Made by a program: the position numbers and the translations under genes
Notes under the pieces: generated by a model
What the model saw: only the letters and a program-made list of their open reading frames with translations
What the model was told of the DNA's origin: nothing
Databases searched by the model: none
Shown here: positions 8,339-16,758 of the stretch, piece by piece
Layout of the letters: every line of letters begins with the position of its first letter
How positions within the stretch are numbered: the stretch's first letter is position 1
Assembly (NCBI RefSeq): GCF_011388215.1
Contig: NZ_CP049989.1
Span: 4,444,001 to 4,508,000, forward strand
Direction: 5' to 3'
Origin: Hydrogenophaga crocea
GTDB lineage: Bacteria > Pseudomonadota > Gammaproteobacteria > Burkholderiales > Burkholderiaceae_C
Length of the DNA: 64,000 nt

Positions 8339-9070
8339 ATGCTCATGAAGACCGACCCCGACCAGTCCCCCGGCCCGGCGCCCCGCGGCGATGACGAGGG
8401 CGTGCCCGTCTCCGTGAAGATCCGCGAGCGGCTCAAGGCCGCGCGCCACCGCTTCCACTCCAACGACAACATCGCCGAGTTCATCCAGCCTGGCGAGCTC
8501 GAGCAGCTGCTCGACGAGGTCACCCTCAAGATGCAGGGCGTGCTCGAGTCGATGGTGATCGACACCGAGAGCGACCACAACACCGGCGACACCGCGCGCC
8601 GCGTGGCCAAGATGTACCTCAAGGAGGTCTTCGCGGGCCGCTACATCAAGGGGCCCTCGGTCACCGAATTCCCCAACGCCGAGCACCTCAACGAGCTCAT
8701 GATCGTGGGCCCGATCACGGTGCGCAGCGCCTGCAGCCACCACTTCTGCCCGGTGATCGGCCGGCTGTGGATCGGCGTGATGCCCAACGAGCACACCAAC
8801 GTCATCGGCCTGTCCAAGTACGCGCGCATGGCCGAATGGATCATGAACCGCCCGCAGATCCAGGAAGAGGCCGTGATCCAGCTCGCCGACCTGATCCAGG
8901 AGAAAACCCAGCCCGACGGCCTGGCCCTGGTGATGGAGGCCAGCCACTACTGCATGGCCTGGCGCGGCGTGAAGGACATGGACAGCAAGATGATCAACTC
9001 GGTCATGCGCGGCGTGTTCCTGAAAGACGCCAACCTGCGCCGCGAATTCCTGGCCCTCGTTCCCCGCTGA
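8339..9070 (+). CDS. folE: GTP cyclohydrolase I
   Basis: Converts GTP to dihydroneopterin triphosphate, the first step to folate and other pterins; nudB at 2354 encodes the next step. 243 residues. Zinc and active-site motifs are present: CSHHF, IGLSKYARMAEW, and SHYCMAWRGV. The segment after RGV reads DMDSKMINSVMRGVF, where E. coli FolE has a run of Ser/Thr before LGGLF, so this belongs to a different FolE subfamily. ATG codons at 8339 and 8345 are both possible; no good Shine-Dalgarno is seen and an AT-richer tgatag lies just upstream. A BLUF photoreceptor gene follows 26 bases after the stop. Confidence 0.92.
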   Translation: MLMKTDPDQSPGPAPRGDDEGVPVSVKIRERLKAARHRFHSNDNIAEFIQPGELEQLLDEVTLKMQGVLESMVIDTESDHNTGDTARRVAKMYLKEVFAGRYIKGPSVTEFPNAEHLNELMIVGPITVRSACSHHFCPVIGRLWIGVMPNEHTNVIGLSKYARMAEWIMNRPQIQEEAVIQLADLIQEKTQPDGLALVMEASHYCMAWRGVKDMDSKMINSVMRGVFLKDANLRREFLALVPR

Positions 9071-9096
9071 ACCCCGCCGAACCCCGGGACACCACC

Positions 9097-9519
9097 ATGC
9101 TCGTCCGCCTGCTCTACGTCAGCCGTGCCACCGACAAGGATGCGCGGGCCATCGAAAGCATCCTCGACCAATCCCGCCACCACAACGTGTCCAACGGCAT
9201 CACCGGCGTGCTGTGTTACGGCGGGGGCATCTTCCTGCAGGCCATCGAGGGCGGTCGCGCCGCGGTGAACACGCTCTACAACCACATCGTGGCCGACAAG
9301 CGCCACACCGACGTGGTGCTGCTGCACTACCAGGAAATCACCGAGCGCCGCTTCGGCGGCTGGACCATGGGCCAGGTGAACCTGGCCAAGCTCAACACCT
9401 CCATCGTGCTCAAGTACTCCGAGCGCCCCGAGTTCGATCCCTACGCGGTGTCGGGCGCGGTGTCGCTCGCACTGCTCGAAGAGCTGATGGCCACCGCGAG
9501 CATCATCGGCCGAGCCTGA
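9097..9519 (+). CDS. BLUF-domain blue-light sensor protein
   Basis: 140 residues, essentially a single BLUF domain that binds FAD and responds to blue light. It starts with RLLYVSRA, which carries the flavin-proximal tyrosine. SNGITGVLCY, then FLQAIEG with the conserved glutamine, and GWTMG with the Trp/Met region follow. No output domain is fused, so it must act by protein contact, like PixD or YcgF-type short BLUF proteins. It follows folE closely and is probably cotranscribed, which suggests a link between light and pterin supply, although no partner is evident. Confidence 0.92.
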   Translation: MLVRLLYVSRATDKDARAIESILDQSRHHNVSNGITGVLCYGGGIFLQAIEGGRAAVNTLYNHIVADKRHTDVVLLHYQEITERRFGGWTMGQVNLAKLNTSIVLKYSERPEFDPYAVSGAVSLALLEELMATASIIGRA

Positions 9520-9540
9520 ACCTGGGCCGGTCCCGGGCGC

Positions 9541-10422
9541 ATGCCGGTCGACGCCTTCCTGCTGATCCTGCTGGCTGGCCTGATCCACGCCGGCTGGAAC
9601 ATCGCCGCCAAGCACGCGGGCGGCGATGCGCGCTTCGCCTTCTTTTCCTCGGTGCTGGTGGCCCTGGTGTGGCTGCCCGTGGGCCTGTGGTTCGCGCGCG
9701 GCGTGGTGGGGCAGTGGGGCGCGATCGAATGGGCCATGGTGGTGGCCAGCGGCGTGATCCACGTCTTCTACTTCGTCACCCTGCTGCGGGGCTACCGGCG
9801 CGCCGACCTCACCGTGGTCTACCCGCTGGCGCGTGGCAGCGGGCCGCTGATCACGGCGCTGGTCGCGGTGCTGTTCCTCGGCGAATCGCTGAGCGGCCTG
9901 GGCGCGCTGGGCCTGCTGGCCGTCGTCGGGGGCGTGTTCCTGATCGCGGGCGGCCCGGGCCTGTGGCGCGCCGCGCACGACCCGGCGGCGCGCGACCGTG
10001 TGCACAAGGGCATCGCCTACGGCGCGCTCACCGGGGTCTTCATCGCGGGCTATTCGGTGGTCGACGGTTATGCCGTGAAGGTGCTGCTGATGTCGCCCAT
10101 CCTGGTCGACTACATGGGCAACCTCGTGCGCGTGGTGCTGTTCCTGCCCGTGGTGCTGCGCGACCGCCCTGAGGCGCTGCGGCTGTGGCGCCTGCAATGG
10201 AAACACGCGCTGCTGGTGGCGGTGTTCAGCCCCATCGCCTACGTGCTGGTGCTGTTCGCCATGCAGCGCGCGCCGCTGTCGCACGTGGCGCCCGCGCGCG
10301 AGGTCTCAATGCTGTTCGCCGCCCTCATCGGCGGCCACCTGCTGCGCGAGGGCGACCGCGCGCTGCGCCTGGTGGGTGCGGTCTGCATCGCGCTGGGCGT
10401 GGTGGCGCTCGGCCTGGCCTGA
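9541..10422 (+). CDS. EamA/DMT family inner-membrane permease
   Basis: 293 residues with about ten predicted membrane helices in two halves, the layout of the drug/metabolite transporter (EamA) family. Recognisable features are AGLIHAGWN in helix 1, VYPLARGSGPL near the end of the first repeat, and ALRLVGAVCIALGVVAL at the C-terminus. The substrate is unknown; relatives export amino acids, nucleosides or metabolites. It is spaced 21 bases from the BLUF gene and 7 bases from the next gene, so it lies in a long plus-strand run. Confidence 0.82.
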   Translation: MPVDAFLLILLAGLIHAGWNIAAKHAGGDARFAFFSSVLVALVWLPVGLWFARGVVGQWGAIEWAMVVASGVIHVFYFVTLLRGYRRADLTVVYPLARGSGPLITALVAVLFLGESLSGLGALGLLAVVGGVFLIAGGPGLWRAAHDPAARDRVHKGIAYGALTGVFIAGYSVVDGYAVKVLLMSPILVDYMGNLVRVVLFLPVVLRDRPEALRLWRLQWKHALLVAVFSPIAYVLVLFAMQRAPLSHVAPAREVSMLFAALIGGHLLREGDRALRLVGAVCIALGVVALGLA

Positions 10423-10429
10423 TCCGACC

Positions 10430-11263
10430 ATGCCGTGGCAACTCCTGGGCTGTGATTTCACGAGCGCGCCCACGCGCCGCAAGCCCGTGGTGCTCGCTGT
10501 GGGCCGCAGCGACCGCGGCCGCGTGGTGCTCGATGGCATCGAGCGCTTCGACTCGCTGGACGCGTGGTCGGCGCGCCTGAGCGCCCCCGGCCCCTGGGTC
10601 GGCGGCTTCGACCTGCCCTTCGGCCTGCCGCGCGAACTGGTCGAAACCCTGGGCTGGCCCACCGACTGGGCCGCCTGCATGGCGCACTACGCGGGCCTGT
10701 CGCGCGAGGCCATCCGCGACACCTTCGCCGCGTTCTGCAACGCCCGGCCCGTGGGCGGCAAGTTCGCGCACCGCGCCACCGACACGCCCGCAGGCTCGAG
10801 CCCGAGCATGAAGTGGGTGAACCCGCCCGTGGCCTTCATGCTGCACGCGGGTGTGCCGCGCCTGCTGCATGCGGGTGTGAGCCTGCCCGGCCTGCACGCG
10901 GGCGACCCGGCGCGCGTGGCGCTCGAGGCCTACCCCGGCCTGCTCGCGCGCAGCGTGCTCGGCGCCGCCAGCTACAAGAGCGACGACAAGGCCAAACAGA
11001 CGCCCGAGCGCCTGATCGCGCGCCGCACGCTGATCAACGCGCTGGAGAACGGCCAGGCGCCGCTGCTGCAGGCCGCGGGCCTGCGCCTCAAGCTCAGCCA
11101 CGCCCAGGCCGACGCGCTGGCCGCCGACGCCAGCGGCGACAGCCTGGACGCGGTGCTGTGCCTGCTGCAGGCCGCCTGGGCCTGCCACCAGCACCAGGCG
11201 GGCCACCCGCGCTGGGGCCTGCCCGAGGCCGACCCGCTCGAAGGCTGGATCGTCAGCGCCTGA
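10430..11263 (+). CDS. DUF429 domain-containing protein
   Basis: 277 residues with no signal peptide or membrane segment. It starts LLGCDFTSAPT and has a conserved acidic/glycine pattern (GGFDLPFG near residue 60, LEAYPGLLAR near residue 165, SYKSDDK near 180). I recognise this as the DUF429 family, which adopts an RNase H-like fold according to family descriptions; enzymatic activity is unproven. The ATG at 10430 was chosen because the longer frame would overlap the permease gene by more than 40 bases. There is no functional link with the neighbours. Confidence 0.72.
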   Translation: MPWQLLGCDFTSAPTRRKPVVLAVGRSDRGRVVLDGIERFDSLDAWSARLSAPGPWVGGFDLPFGLPRELVETLGWPTDWAACMAHYAGLSREAIRDTFAAFCNARPVGGKFAHRATDTPAGSSPSMKWVNPPVAFMLHAGVPRLLHAGVSLPGLHAGDPARVALEAYPGLLARSVLGAASYKSDDKAKQTPERLIARRTLINALENGQAPLLQAAGLRLKLSHAQADALAADASGDSLDAVLCLLQAAWACHQHQAGHPRWGLPEADPLEGWIVSA

Positions 11264-11267
11264 TTCC

Positions 11268-11273
11268 TACAAT
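11268..11273 (+). promoter_or_regulatory. Putative -10 box positioned for a leaderless ribH transcript
   Basis: TACAAT (5 of 6 matches to TATAAT) ends 6 bases before the ribH ATG at 11280. Transcription normally starts about 7 bases after a -10 box, so the mRNA would begin at or within a base of the start codon. No Shine-Dalgarno is visible before ribH, in agreement. No convincing -35 element is seen. Confidence 0.4.
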
Positions 11274-11279
11274 GCCGCC

Positions 11280-11777
11280 ATGCCCCAGCAAGCCCCCACC
11301 CCGCCAGAACTGCCCCGCCTGCCGCGCGAGCTGCGCTTCGCCTTCGTCGAGGCCTCGTGGCACGCCGACATCGTGCAGCGCTCGCGCGACGCGTTCTTCG
11401 CCGAGATGGCACGCGCGGGTTTCGGGCCCGAGGCCATCGACGTGTTCGACGTCGCGGGCGCGTTCGAGATCCCGCTGCACGCACAGCGCCTCGCTCAGTC
11501 GGGCCGCTATGCCGCCGTGGTGGGCAGCGCGCTGGTGGTCGACGGCGGCGTGTACCGCCACGACTTCGTCGCCGCGAGCGTGGTGCAGGCCCTCATGCAG
11601 GTGCAACTGCAGACCGGCGTGCCTGTGATCTGCGCGGTGCAGGCGCCGCACCACTTCCACGAACACGTGGAGCACCGCAAGTTCCTGCAGCAGCACTTCG
11701 GCACCAAGGGTGCCGAGGCCGCACAGGCCGTGCTCTTCACGGTGGCGGGTCTGCGCGCCATCGACGCCCAGGGCTGA
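11280..11777 (+). CDS. ribH2: 6,7-dimethyl-8-ribityllumazine synthase, RibH2-type
   Basis: Catalyses the penultimate step of riboflavin synthesis. 165 residues. The substrate-binding core is recognisable: FVEASWHADIV, then GAFEIPLHAQRLA (normally G-[AS]-x-E-[IL]-P) and GTKGAEAAQAVL near the end. The loop that reads I-x-G-E-T-x-H-x-[DE] in classical RibH is here ALVVDGGVYRHDFVA, and the usual D-Q-A-x2-R-A region is HHFHEHVEHRKFL. These changes match the RibH2 class first described from Brucella and Mesorhizobium, which makes decamers instead of 60-mers. No other riboflavin gene is adjacent, so a separate ribH1 elsewhere is likely. Confidence 0.82.
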   Translation: MPQQAPTPPELPRLPRELRFAFVEASWHADIVQRSRDAFFAEMARAGFGPEAIDVFDVAGAFEIPLHAQRLAQSGRYAAVVGSALVVDGGVYRHDFVAASVVQALMQVQLQTGVPVICAVQAPHHFHEHVEHRKFLQQHFGTKGAEAAQAVLFTVAGLRAIDAQG

Positions 11778-11785
11778 GGCCTGCC

Positions 11786-12256
11786 ATGCGCCGCGCCGCG
11801 CTGCTCACGGTCTCGCACCTCGCGGTGCTGGGCCTGGGTTTCTCCGCGGGCATCTACACCCTGCCGCTGCTGATCGCCCCACCCGCACCCGACGGGCAGG
11901 CCGTGGCCGCGGCCGCGCAGGGGGCCACGCACACCGGCCAATTCCGGCGCGACCTGAAAGACAGCGACGCGTTGCACTGGGGCGAGGGCACGGTGAGCGT
12001 GAGCGCGACGCGCGTGGTGCTGCAGGGGCGGCTGGCGCCCGGCCCCGACTACAAGCTCTACCTCTCGCCCGCCTTCGTCGAGACCGAGGCCGAGTTCGAG
12101 CGCCTGAAGCCGCAGATGCAGCGCGTGGGCGACGTGAAGACCTTCGACAACTTCATCGTCGAGCTGCCGGCCGGTGTCGATCCCGCGCGCTTCAACACGG
12201 TGATCGTGTGGTGCGAAAGCTTCGGCCAGTTCATCACGGCGGCGCGCTACCGCTGA
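11786..12256 (+). CDS. DM13 domain protein, membrane-anchored
   Basis: 156 residues. One hydrophobic N-terminal segment (about residues 6-32) serves as signal anchor. A DM13 domain follows: a GQF start, HWGEGTVSV, a central VLQGRLAPGPDYKLYLSP, and the diagnostic cysteine near the end (VIVWCESFGQFITAA). DM13 domains are suggested redox or electron-transfer modules facing the periplasm; that is family knowledge. It starts 9 bases after ribH and is probably cotranscribed. Its partner is unknown. Confidence 0.82.
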   Translation: MRRAALLTVSHLAVLGLGFSAGIYTLPLLIAPPAPDGQAVAAAAQGATHTGQFRRDLKDSDALHWGEGTVSVSATRVVLQGRLAPGPDYKLYLSPAFVETEAEFERLKPQMQRVGDVKTFDNFIVELPAGVDPARFNTVIVWCESFGQFITAARYR

Positions 12257-12302
12257 GCGGGCTGGTGCATCATCGGCTCCACCAGCAACCAGGAGGCTTT
12301 AC

Positions 12303-12524
12303 ATGAATTTCGCCAAAGTGGTCGGTGTCGTGCTCATCGTGGCCGGGGTCATCGGCCTGGTGATGGGCAGCTTCAGCTACACGAAGAACACCGAGGCCGT
12401 GAAGCTCGGCCCGGTGGAACTGTCGGTCAAGCAGAAGGAAACCGTGAACGTGCCGGTGTGGGCCGGCATCGGCGCCATCGCCGTGGGCGTGGTGCTGCTG
12501 GTGATGGGTGGCCGCAAGGGCTGA
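12303..12524 (+). CDS. DUF3185-like small membrane protein
   Basis: 73 residues: a transmembrane helix at each end (about residues 5-25 and 51-68) with a polar periplasmic or cytoplasmic loop between them. A strong aggagg Shine-Dalgarno lies 7 bases before the ATG. Size and layout fit the DUF3185 family of small inner-membrane proteins, whose function is unknown. The family name is a recollection, whereas the two-helix topology is read directly. Confidence 0.72.
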   Translation: MNFAKVVGVVLIVAGVIGLVMGSFSYTKNTEAVKLGPVELSVKQKETVNVPVWAGIGAIAVGVVLLVMGGRKG

Positions 12525-12534
12525 GCGGCCGCGC

Positions 12535-13059
12535 GTGCGCGCCAGCGCCTGGGTCCTGGCCGCCCTGCTCGCCGGGTGCGCGCCGCTGGCGGCCCGGGCC
12601 GACGGGCCCGAGCGCTACGACGCGCGCGTGGTGCGCGTGTTCGACGGCGACACGCTCTGGGTGCAACCCGCCGATGGCGGGCGCTGGCGCAAGCTGCGGC
12701 TCGACGACATCGATGCGCCCGAGATCTGCCAGGCCGGCGGGCTGGCGGCGCGCGACGCCCTGGCCGAGCGGGTGCTGGGCCGCACGGTGCAGGTGGAGCA
12801 GCGCGCGCACGACGCCTACGGCCGCGCCATCGTGCGCCTGCAGCTGCAGGGCGAAGACCTGAACCGCTGGCTGGTGCGCACCGGCCATGCGTGGGCCCAC
12901 CAGTGGCGCGGCAGCGGTCCCTACCTGAGCGAAGAAGCGGCGGCGCGCCGCGCCGCGCGCGGCCTGTTCGGGCACGCCGACCCCGAGCCGCCGCGCGATT
13001 TCCGCCGCCGACACGGCGCCTGCGAAAACCCACCCAACGGGCTGTCAGTGCCCCGTTGA
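12535..13059 (+). CDS. Secreted thermonuclease (SNase) family lipoprotein
   Basis: 174 residues from a GTG start chosen because it gives a short signal ending in a lipobox (ALLAGC); another GTG at 12508 would overlap the previous gene. The staphylococcal-nuclease domain follows: VVRVFDGDTLWV, RLDDIDAPE with the metal and catalytic acids, DAYGRAIVRL with the catalytic Arg, and GHAWAH. It should degrade nucleic acids in the periplasm or at the cell surface. The basic tail (RRAARGLFGHADPEPP) is typical of SNase proteins. Its 3' end overlaps the convergent moeB by 15 bases. Confidence 0.88.
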   Translation: MRASAWVLAALLAGCAPLAARADGPERYDARVVRVFDGDTLWVQPADGGRWRKLRLDDIDAPEICQAGGLAARDALAERVLGRTVQVEQRAHDAYGRAIVRLQLQGEDLNRWLVRTGHAWAHQWRGSGPYLSEEAAARRAARGLFGHADPEPPRDFRRRHGACENPPNGLSVPR

Positions 13060-13800
13060 CCCGCAGACCGGGCAGCCGGGCTGGCGCGGCAGCGCGATCT
13101 CGTTGAAGGCCAGGTCGCGGCCTTCGATCATGAGCAGCCGGCCCACGAGGCGCGAGCCCATGCCGCTGAGCAGCTTGAGCGCCTCGGCCGCCTGCAGCGT
13201 GCCCACGATGCCCACCAGCGGCGCGAACACGCCCATGGTGGCGCAGCGCACCTCTTCGACGCCGCTGTCTTCCGGGAACACGCAGGCGTAGCAGGGCGCC
13301 TCGGGCTGGGCCGCGTCGTACACGCCGAGCTGGCCATCGAACCGGATCGCCGCGCCCGAGACCAGGGGCTTGCGGTGCTTCACGCAGGCGCGGTTGATCG
13401 CGTGGCGCGTGGTGAAGTTGTCGCTGCAGTCGATCACCACGTCGGCCGTGGGCACAAGCGCGTCGAGCAGGGCGGCATCGGCGCGCTGCACCAGCGGCGT
13501 CACCTGCACGTCGGGGTTGATGGCGGCAATCGCCTCGCGCACCGATTCGGCCTTGGGCCGTCCCACACCCGCGAGCTTGTGCGCGATCTGGCGCTGCAGG
13601 TTGGTTTCGTCGACCGTGTCGTGGTCGACCACGGTCAGGCGGCCCACACCCGCGCTGCCCAGGTACAGCGCCACCGGCGAGCCGAGGCCGCCCGCACCGA
13701 TCACGAGCGCGTGTGAGGCCAGGAGCCTGTCCTGGCCTTCCACGCCGAGTTCGTCGAGCAGGATGTGGCGCGAGTAGCGCAGCAGCTGGGCGTCGTTCAC
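13045..13800 (-). CDS. moeB: MoeB/ThiF/HesA family adenylyltransferase
   Basis: 251-residue E1-like enzyme that adenylates the C-terminal Gly-Gly of a small sulfur carrier (MoaD or ThiS). Motifs: RYSRHILL start, ATP loop GAGGLGSPV, DETNLQRQ, DCSDNF, and two zinc-binding CxxC pairs (CYAC and CPVC) with the catalytic-loop region CATMGV. Neither MoaD nor ThiS lies nearby, so molybdopterin and thiamine roles cannot be separated; moeB is the usual name for this gene downstream of ctpA in betaproteobacteria. It starts 49 bases after the ctpA stop in the same direction, so it is likely in one operon. Confidence 0.88.
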   Translation of the reverse strand: MNDAQLLRYSRHILLDELGVEGQDRLLASHALVIGAGGLGSPVALYLGSAGVGRLTVVDHDTVDETNLQRQIAHKLAGVGRPKAESVREAIAAINPDVQVTPLVQRADAALLDALVPTADVVIDCSDNFTTRHAINRACVKHRKPLVSGAAIRFDGQLGVYDAAQPEAPCYACVFPEDSGVEEVRCATMGVFAPLVGIVGTLQAAEALKLLSGMGSRLVGRLLMIEGRDLAFNEIALPRQPGCPVCGSTGH

Positions 13801-13849
13801 GCGTTTTCGCGCCGGTGGAATGGCGGGCAGGGCCGGGGCCCCGCGGCCA

Positions 13850-15328
13850 TCAGTTTTCTTTCTTCTCTTCGGGGCGCACGGTCTGCGACTTGCTCACCAG
13901 CACCGGACGGCCCTTGAGCTGGTTGAGCGCCTGCTGCACCTGGAAGTCCTTGTCGCTGCCGAATTCCGGCACCAGGCGCTGGCCCGGGTTCTTCTTGGCT
14001 TCTTCCTCGAGCTTCTTGCGCGCTGCCTCGCGCGCCTCGTCGCGCTTTTGCTCGGCCTCGCGCTGGGCGTCGGTCATGGGGCCGTGCGGCGAGGCGCCCA
14101 GGCTGTTGTTGAGGTCGGCTTCGCGGGTGCGCAGCGCGGCGAACAGGTTGCCGTCGGGCGTTTCATCGACCATCACGTCGGGCACGATGCCCTTGCCCTG
14201 GATCGACACGCCCGAGGGGGTGTAGTAGCGGGCGGTGGTGAGCTTGAGGCCGGTGTCGGGGCCGAGCGGGCGCACCGTCTGCACCGAGCCCTTGCCGAAG
14301 GTCTGGCTGCCCATGATGGTGGCGCGCTTGTGGTCCTGCAGCGCGCCGGCCACGATCTCGCTGGCCGAGGCCGAGCCTTCGTTGACCAGCACCACCAGCG
14401 GGATGCGCTTGTAGATGCCGCCCGTGGCCTCGGTGAGGCGGCGCACCGGGTCGTTGCCACCGCGGCGCAGGTAGTGCTGGGGCGCGGCCTTGTAGACGAA
14501 CTTGCTCTCTTCGAGCTGGCCGTTGGTGGACACCACGGTCACGTTCTCGGGCAGGAACACGGCCGACAGCGCCACCGCGGCGTCGAGCAGGCCGCCGGGG
14601 TCGTTGCGCAGGTCGAGCACCAGGCCCTTGAGCTTGGGATCGGCCTTGTAGATGTCTTCGAGCTTGCGCGCGAAGTCGTCGGTGGTGCGCTCCTGGAACT
14701 GCGACACCCGCACCCAGGCGTAACCGGGTTCGAGGGTGCGCGACTTGACGCTCACGGTCTTGATCTCTTCGCGCGTGATGGTCACGCTGAAGCTGCGGTC
14801 TTCGTCCTTGCGCAGCACCGTGAGCAGCACCTTGGTGCGCGGCTCGCCGCGCATGAGCTTGACGGCCTCGTTGATGCTCAGTCCCTTGACGGTGGTGTCG
14901 TCGATCTTGGTGATCAGGTCGCCGCTCTTGAGGCCGGCGCGGAAGGCGGGCGAGTCTTCGATCGGCGAGACCACCTTGACCAGGCCGTCTTCCATGGTGA
15001 TCTCGATGCCCACGCCCACGAAGCGGCCGCTCGTGCCTTCGCGGAATTCCTTGAACGACTTCTTGTCGAAGTACTGCGAGTGCGGATCGAGGCTGGCCAC
15101 CATGCCAGAGATGGCCTCGGAGATCAGCTTCTTCTCGTCGACCGGCTCGACGTAGTCGGTCTTGACCATGCCGAACACGGCCGACAGCTGTTGCAGTTCT
15201 TCAAGCGGCAGCGGCGCCAGCGTGTTGCGCGCCACGGCCTGCAGTTGCACGGTGGTGAGAGCGCCGGCCACCGCGCCGATGGCCACCCAGCCAACGATCT
15301 TGAGCCTGGAAGCGACCTGGTTCGTCAT
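13850..15328 (-). CDS. ctpA: S41 family C-terminal processing protease
   Basis: 492 residues. An N-terminal signal anchor (about residues 10-32) places it in the periplasm. A PDZ domain (about residues 85-175) precedes the S41 protease core. Catalytic residues can be placed: Ser321 in EGSASASE, Lys346 in FGKGS and Gln350, with the 25- and 4-residue spacings seen in CtpB. The C-terminal ~110 residues include a charged coiled coil (about 425-465) and no second domain. It cleaves envelope proteins at their C-termini. The ATG at 15328 was chosen because the upstream frame codes for implausible Arg/Pro-rich sequence. It lies between gpmA and moeB, all minus strand. Confidence 0.93.
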   Translation of the reverse strand: MTNQVASRLKIVGWVAIGAVAGALTTVQLQAVARNTLAPLPLEELQQLSAVFGMVKTDYVEPVDEKKLISEAISGMVASLDPHSQYFDKKSFKEFREGTSGRFVGVGIEITMEDGLVKVVSPIEDSPAFRAGLKSGDLITKIDDTTVKGLSINEAVKLMRGEPRTKVLLTVLRKDEDRSFSVTITREEIKTVSVKSRTLEPGYAWVRVSQFQERTTDDFARKLEDIYKADPKLKGLVLDLRNDPGGLLDAAVALSAVFLPENVTVVSTNGQLEESKFVYKAAPQHYLRRGGNDPVRRLTEATGGIYKRIPLVVLVNEGSASASEIVAGALQDHKRATIMGSQTFGKGSVQTVRPLGPDTGLKLTTARYYTPSGVSIQGKGIVPDVMVDETPDGNLFAALRTREADLNNSLGASPHGPMTDAQREAEQKRDEAREAARKKLEEEAKKNPGQRLVPEFGSDKDFQVQQALNQLKGRPVLVSKSQTVRPEEKKEN

Positions 15329-15482
15329 GGAAAACACCTTTGCGAGAACGCGCGCGGGTCCACAAACCCACGCTGGGCCAATATACACCTTGGAGGATGG
15401 CCCACTGCAGGGGTTCCCCATCCCGGAGGCCGCGTTTTCCCGATGGGCGTGACGTCCGTCCGGTCTGGCCGGACGCCGCCGA

Positions 15483-16226
15483 TCAGGCCTTGCCCTGGGC
15501 GGCCACGGCCGCCGCGGCCCGGGCCGCGGCTTCGGCATCGCCCAGGTAGTAGCGGCGGATCGGCTTGAGGTCGGCGTCGAGCTCGTACACCAGCGGGATG
15601 CCGTTGGGGATGTTCAGGCCCACGATGTCGGCGTCGGAGATGCCGTCGAGGTACTTCACGAGCGCGCGGATGCTGTTGCCGTGCGCGGCCACCACCACGC
15701 GCTTGCCCGACTGGATCGCGGGCGCGAGCGCCTCGGTCCAGAAGGGGATCACGCGGGCCACGGTGTCCTTGAGGCATTCGGTCAGCGGGATGTCCTCGGG
15801 CTTGAGGCGGGCGTAGCGGCGGTCGTTGCGCTCGCTGCGCGGATCGCTCGGCTCCAGGGCCGGCGGCGGCGTGTCATAGCTGCGGCGCCAGACCAGCACC
15901 TGCTCGTCGCCGTACTGGGCGGCCATGTCGGCCTTGTTCAGGCCCTGCAGGGCGCCGTAGTGGCGCTCGTTCAGGCGCCAGCTCTTCACCACCGGCAGCC
16001 AGGTGCGGTCCATGGCGTCGAGCACGTGCCAGAGCGTGTGGATGGCGCGCTTGAGCACGCTGGTGTAGGCGACGTCGAAGTCGTAGCCCTCAGCCTTGAG
16101 CAACTGGCCCGCCGACAGGGCCTGGCTCACGCCCGTGGGCGTGAGGTCCACGTCGGTCCAGCCGGTGAAGCGGTTTTCGAGGTTCCAGGTGGATTCGCCG
16201 TGGCGGATCAGGACGAGCTTGTACAT
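15483..16226 (-). CDS. gpmA: 2,3-bisphosphoglycerate-dependent phosphoglycerate mutase
   Basis: Interconverts 3- and 2-phosphoglycerate in glycolysis and gluconeogenesis. 247 residues. The phosphohistidine motif LIRHGES is at the start. Substrate motifs are [25 protein letters not shown] and the second histidine [14 protein letters not shown]. The last ~15 residues are an alanine-rich extension. A 154-base gap separates it from ctpA downstream, where a TATATT element on the minus strand (near 15381) may give ctpA its own promoter. Upstream it faces the rhodanese gene divergently across 87 bases. Confidence 0.95.
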   Translation of the reverse strand: MYKLVLIRHGESTWNLENRFTGWTDVDLTPTGVSQALSAGQLLKAEGYDFDVAYTSVLKRAIHTLWHVLDAMDRTWLPVVKSWRLNERHYGALQGLNKADMAAQYGDEQVLVWRRSYDTPPPALEPSDPRSERNDRRYARLKPEDIPLTECLKDTVARVIPFWTEALAPAIQSGKRVVVAAHGNSIRALVKYLDGISDADIVGLNIPNGIPLVYELDADLKPIRRYYLGDAEAAARAAAAVAAQGKA

Positions 16227-16313
16227 GGCGCGCAGGATTCGGGGTTGATGGGGCAGGGCGGCAAACCGCGCATTCTAAAATCCCGGGCTTTGCTGATTCG
16301 CCAAGGTGCACAC

Positions 16314-16724
16314 GTGAGCTTCTTCATCGACAACTGGACCCTGATCGCCGTGGCCATCGCCTCGGGCGGCATGCTGCTGTGGCCCGCCGTCAAGGCCGGG
16401 GGCCGCGCGGGCACCCTCAACGCCAACGACGCGGTGATGCTCATGAACCGCGAGAAGGCGGTCGTGATCGACGTCTCCGATGCCGAGACCTTCGCCGCCG
16501 GCCACATCGTCGGTGCGAAGCACATCGGGCTCGACGAGCTCGAGGCCAAGCTGCCCACCGCGGTGAAGAACAAGAACAGCACGCTGATCTTCGTCTGCCC
16601 GAACGGCGCGCGTGCCAACAAGGGCGTGGCCGTGGCCAAGAAGCTCGGCTACGAGAAGGCCCATTCCCTGACCGGCGGCATGGGTGCCTGGCGCACCGCC
16701 AACCTGCCGGTCGAAAAAGCCTGA
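16314..16724 (+). CDS. Membrane-anchored rhodanese-like domain protein
   Basis: 136 residues from a GTG start with an aagg Shine-Dalgarno 7 bases upstream. One N-terminal transmembrane helix (about residues 8-25) precedes a single rhodanese domain. The presumed catalytic cysteine is Cys95 in the loop FVCPNGARANKG, and the domain ends in LTGGMGAWR. It may carry persulfide sulfur. The following gene encodes a glutaredoxin, and both precede secB, a common order in betaproteobacteria. A TAAAAT element at 16276-16281 may be its -10 box. Confidence 0.9.
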   Translation: MSFFIDNWTLIAVAIASGGMLLWPAVKAGGRAGTLNANDAVMLMNREKAVVIDVSDAETFAAGHIVGAKHIGLDELEAKLPTAVKNKNSTLIFVCPNGARANKGVAVAKKLGYEKAHSLTGGMGAWRTANLPVEKA

Positions 16725-16758
16725 ACATCGCGGCTCCGGTTTTTCTCCAGACGCCCGC

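Noticed and set aside
13820..15568. 582-codon plus-strand open frame
   Set aside because: Antisense to ctpA, whose catalytic Ser/Lys/Gln and PDZ domain are intact.
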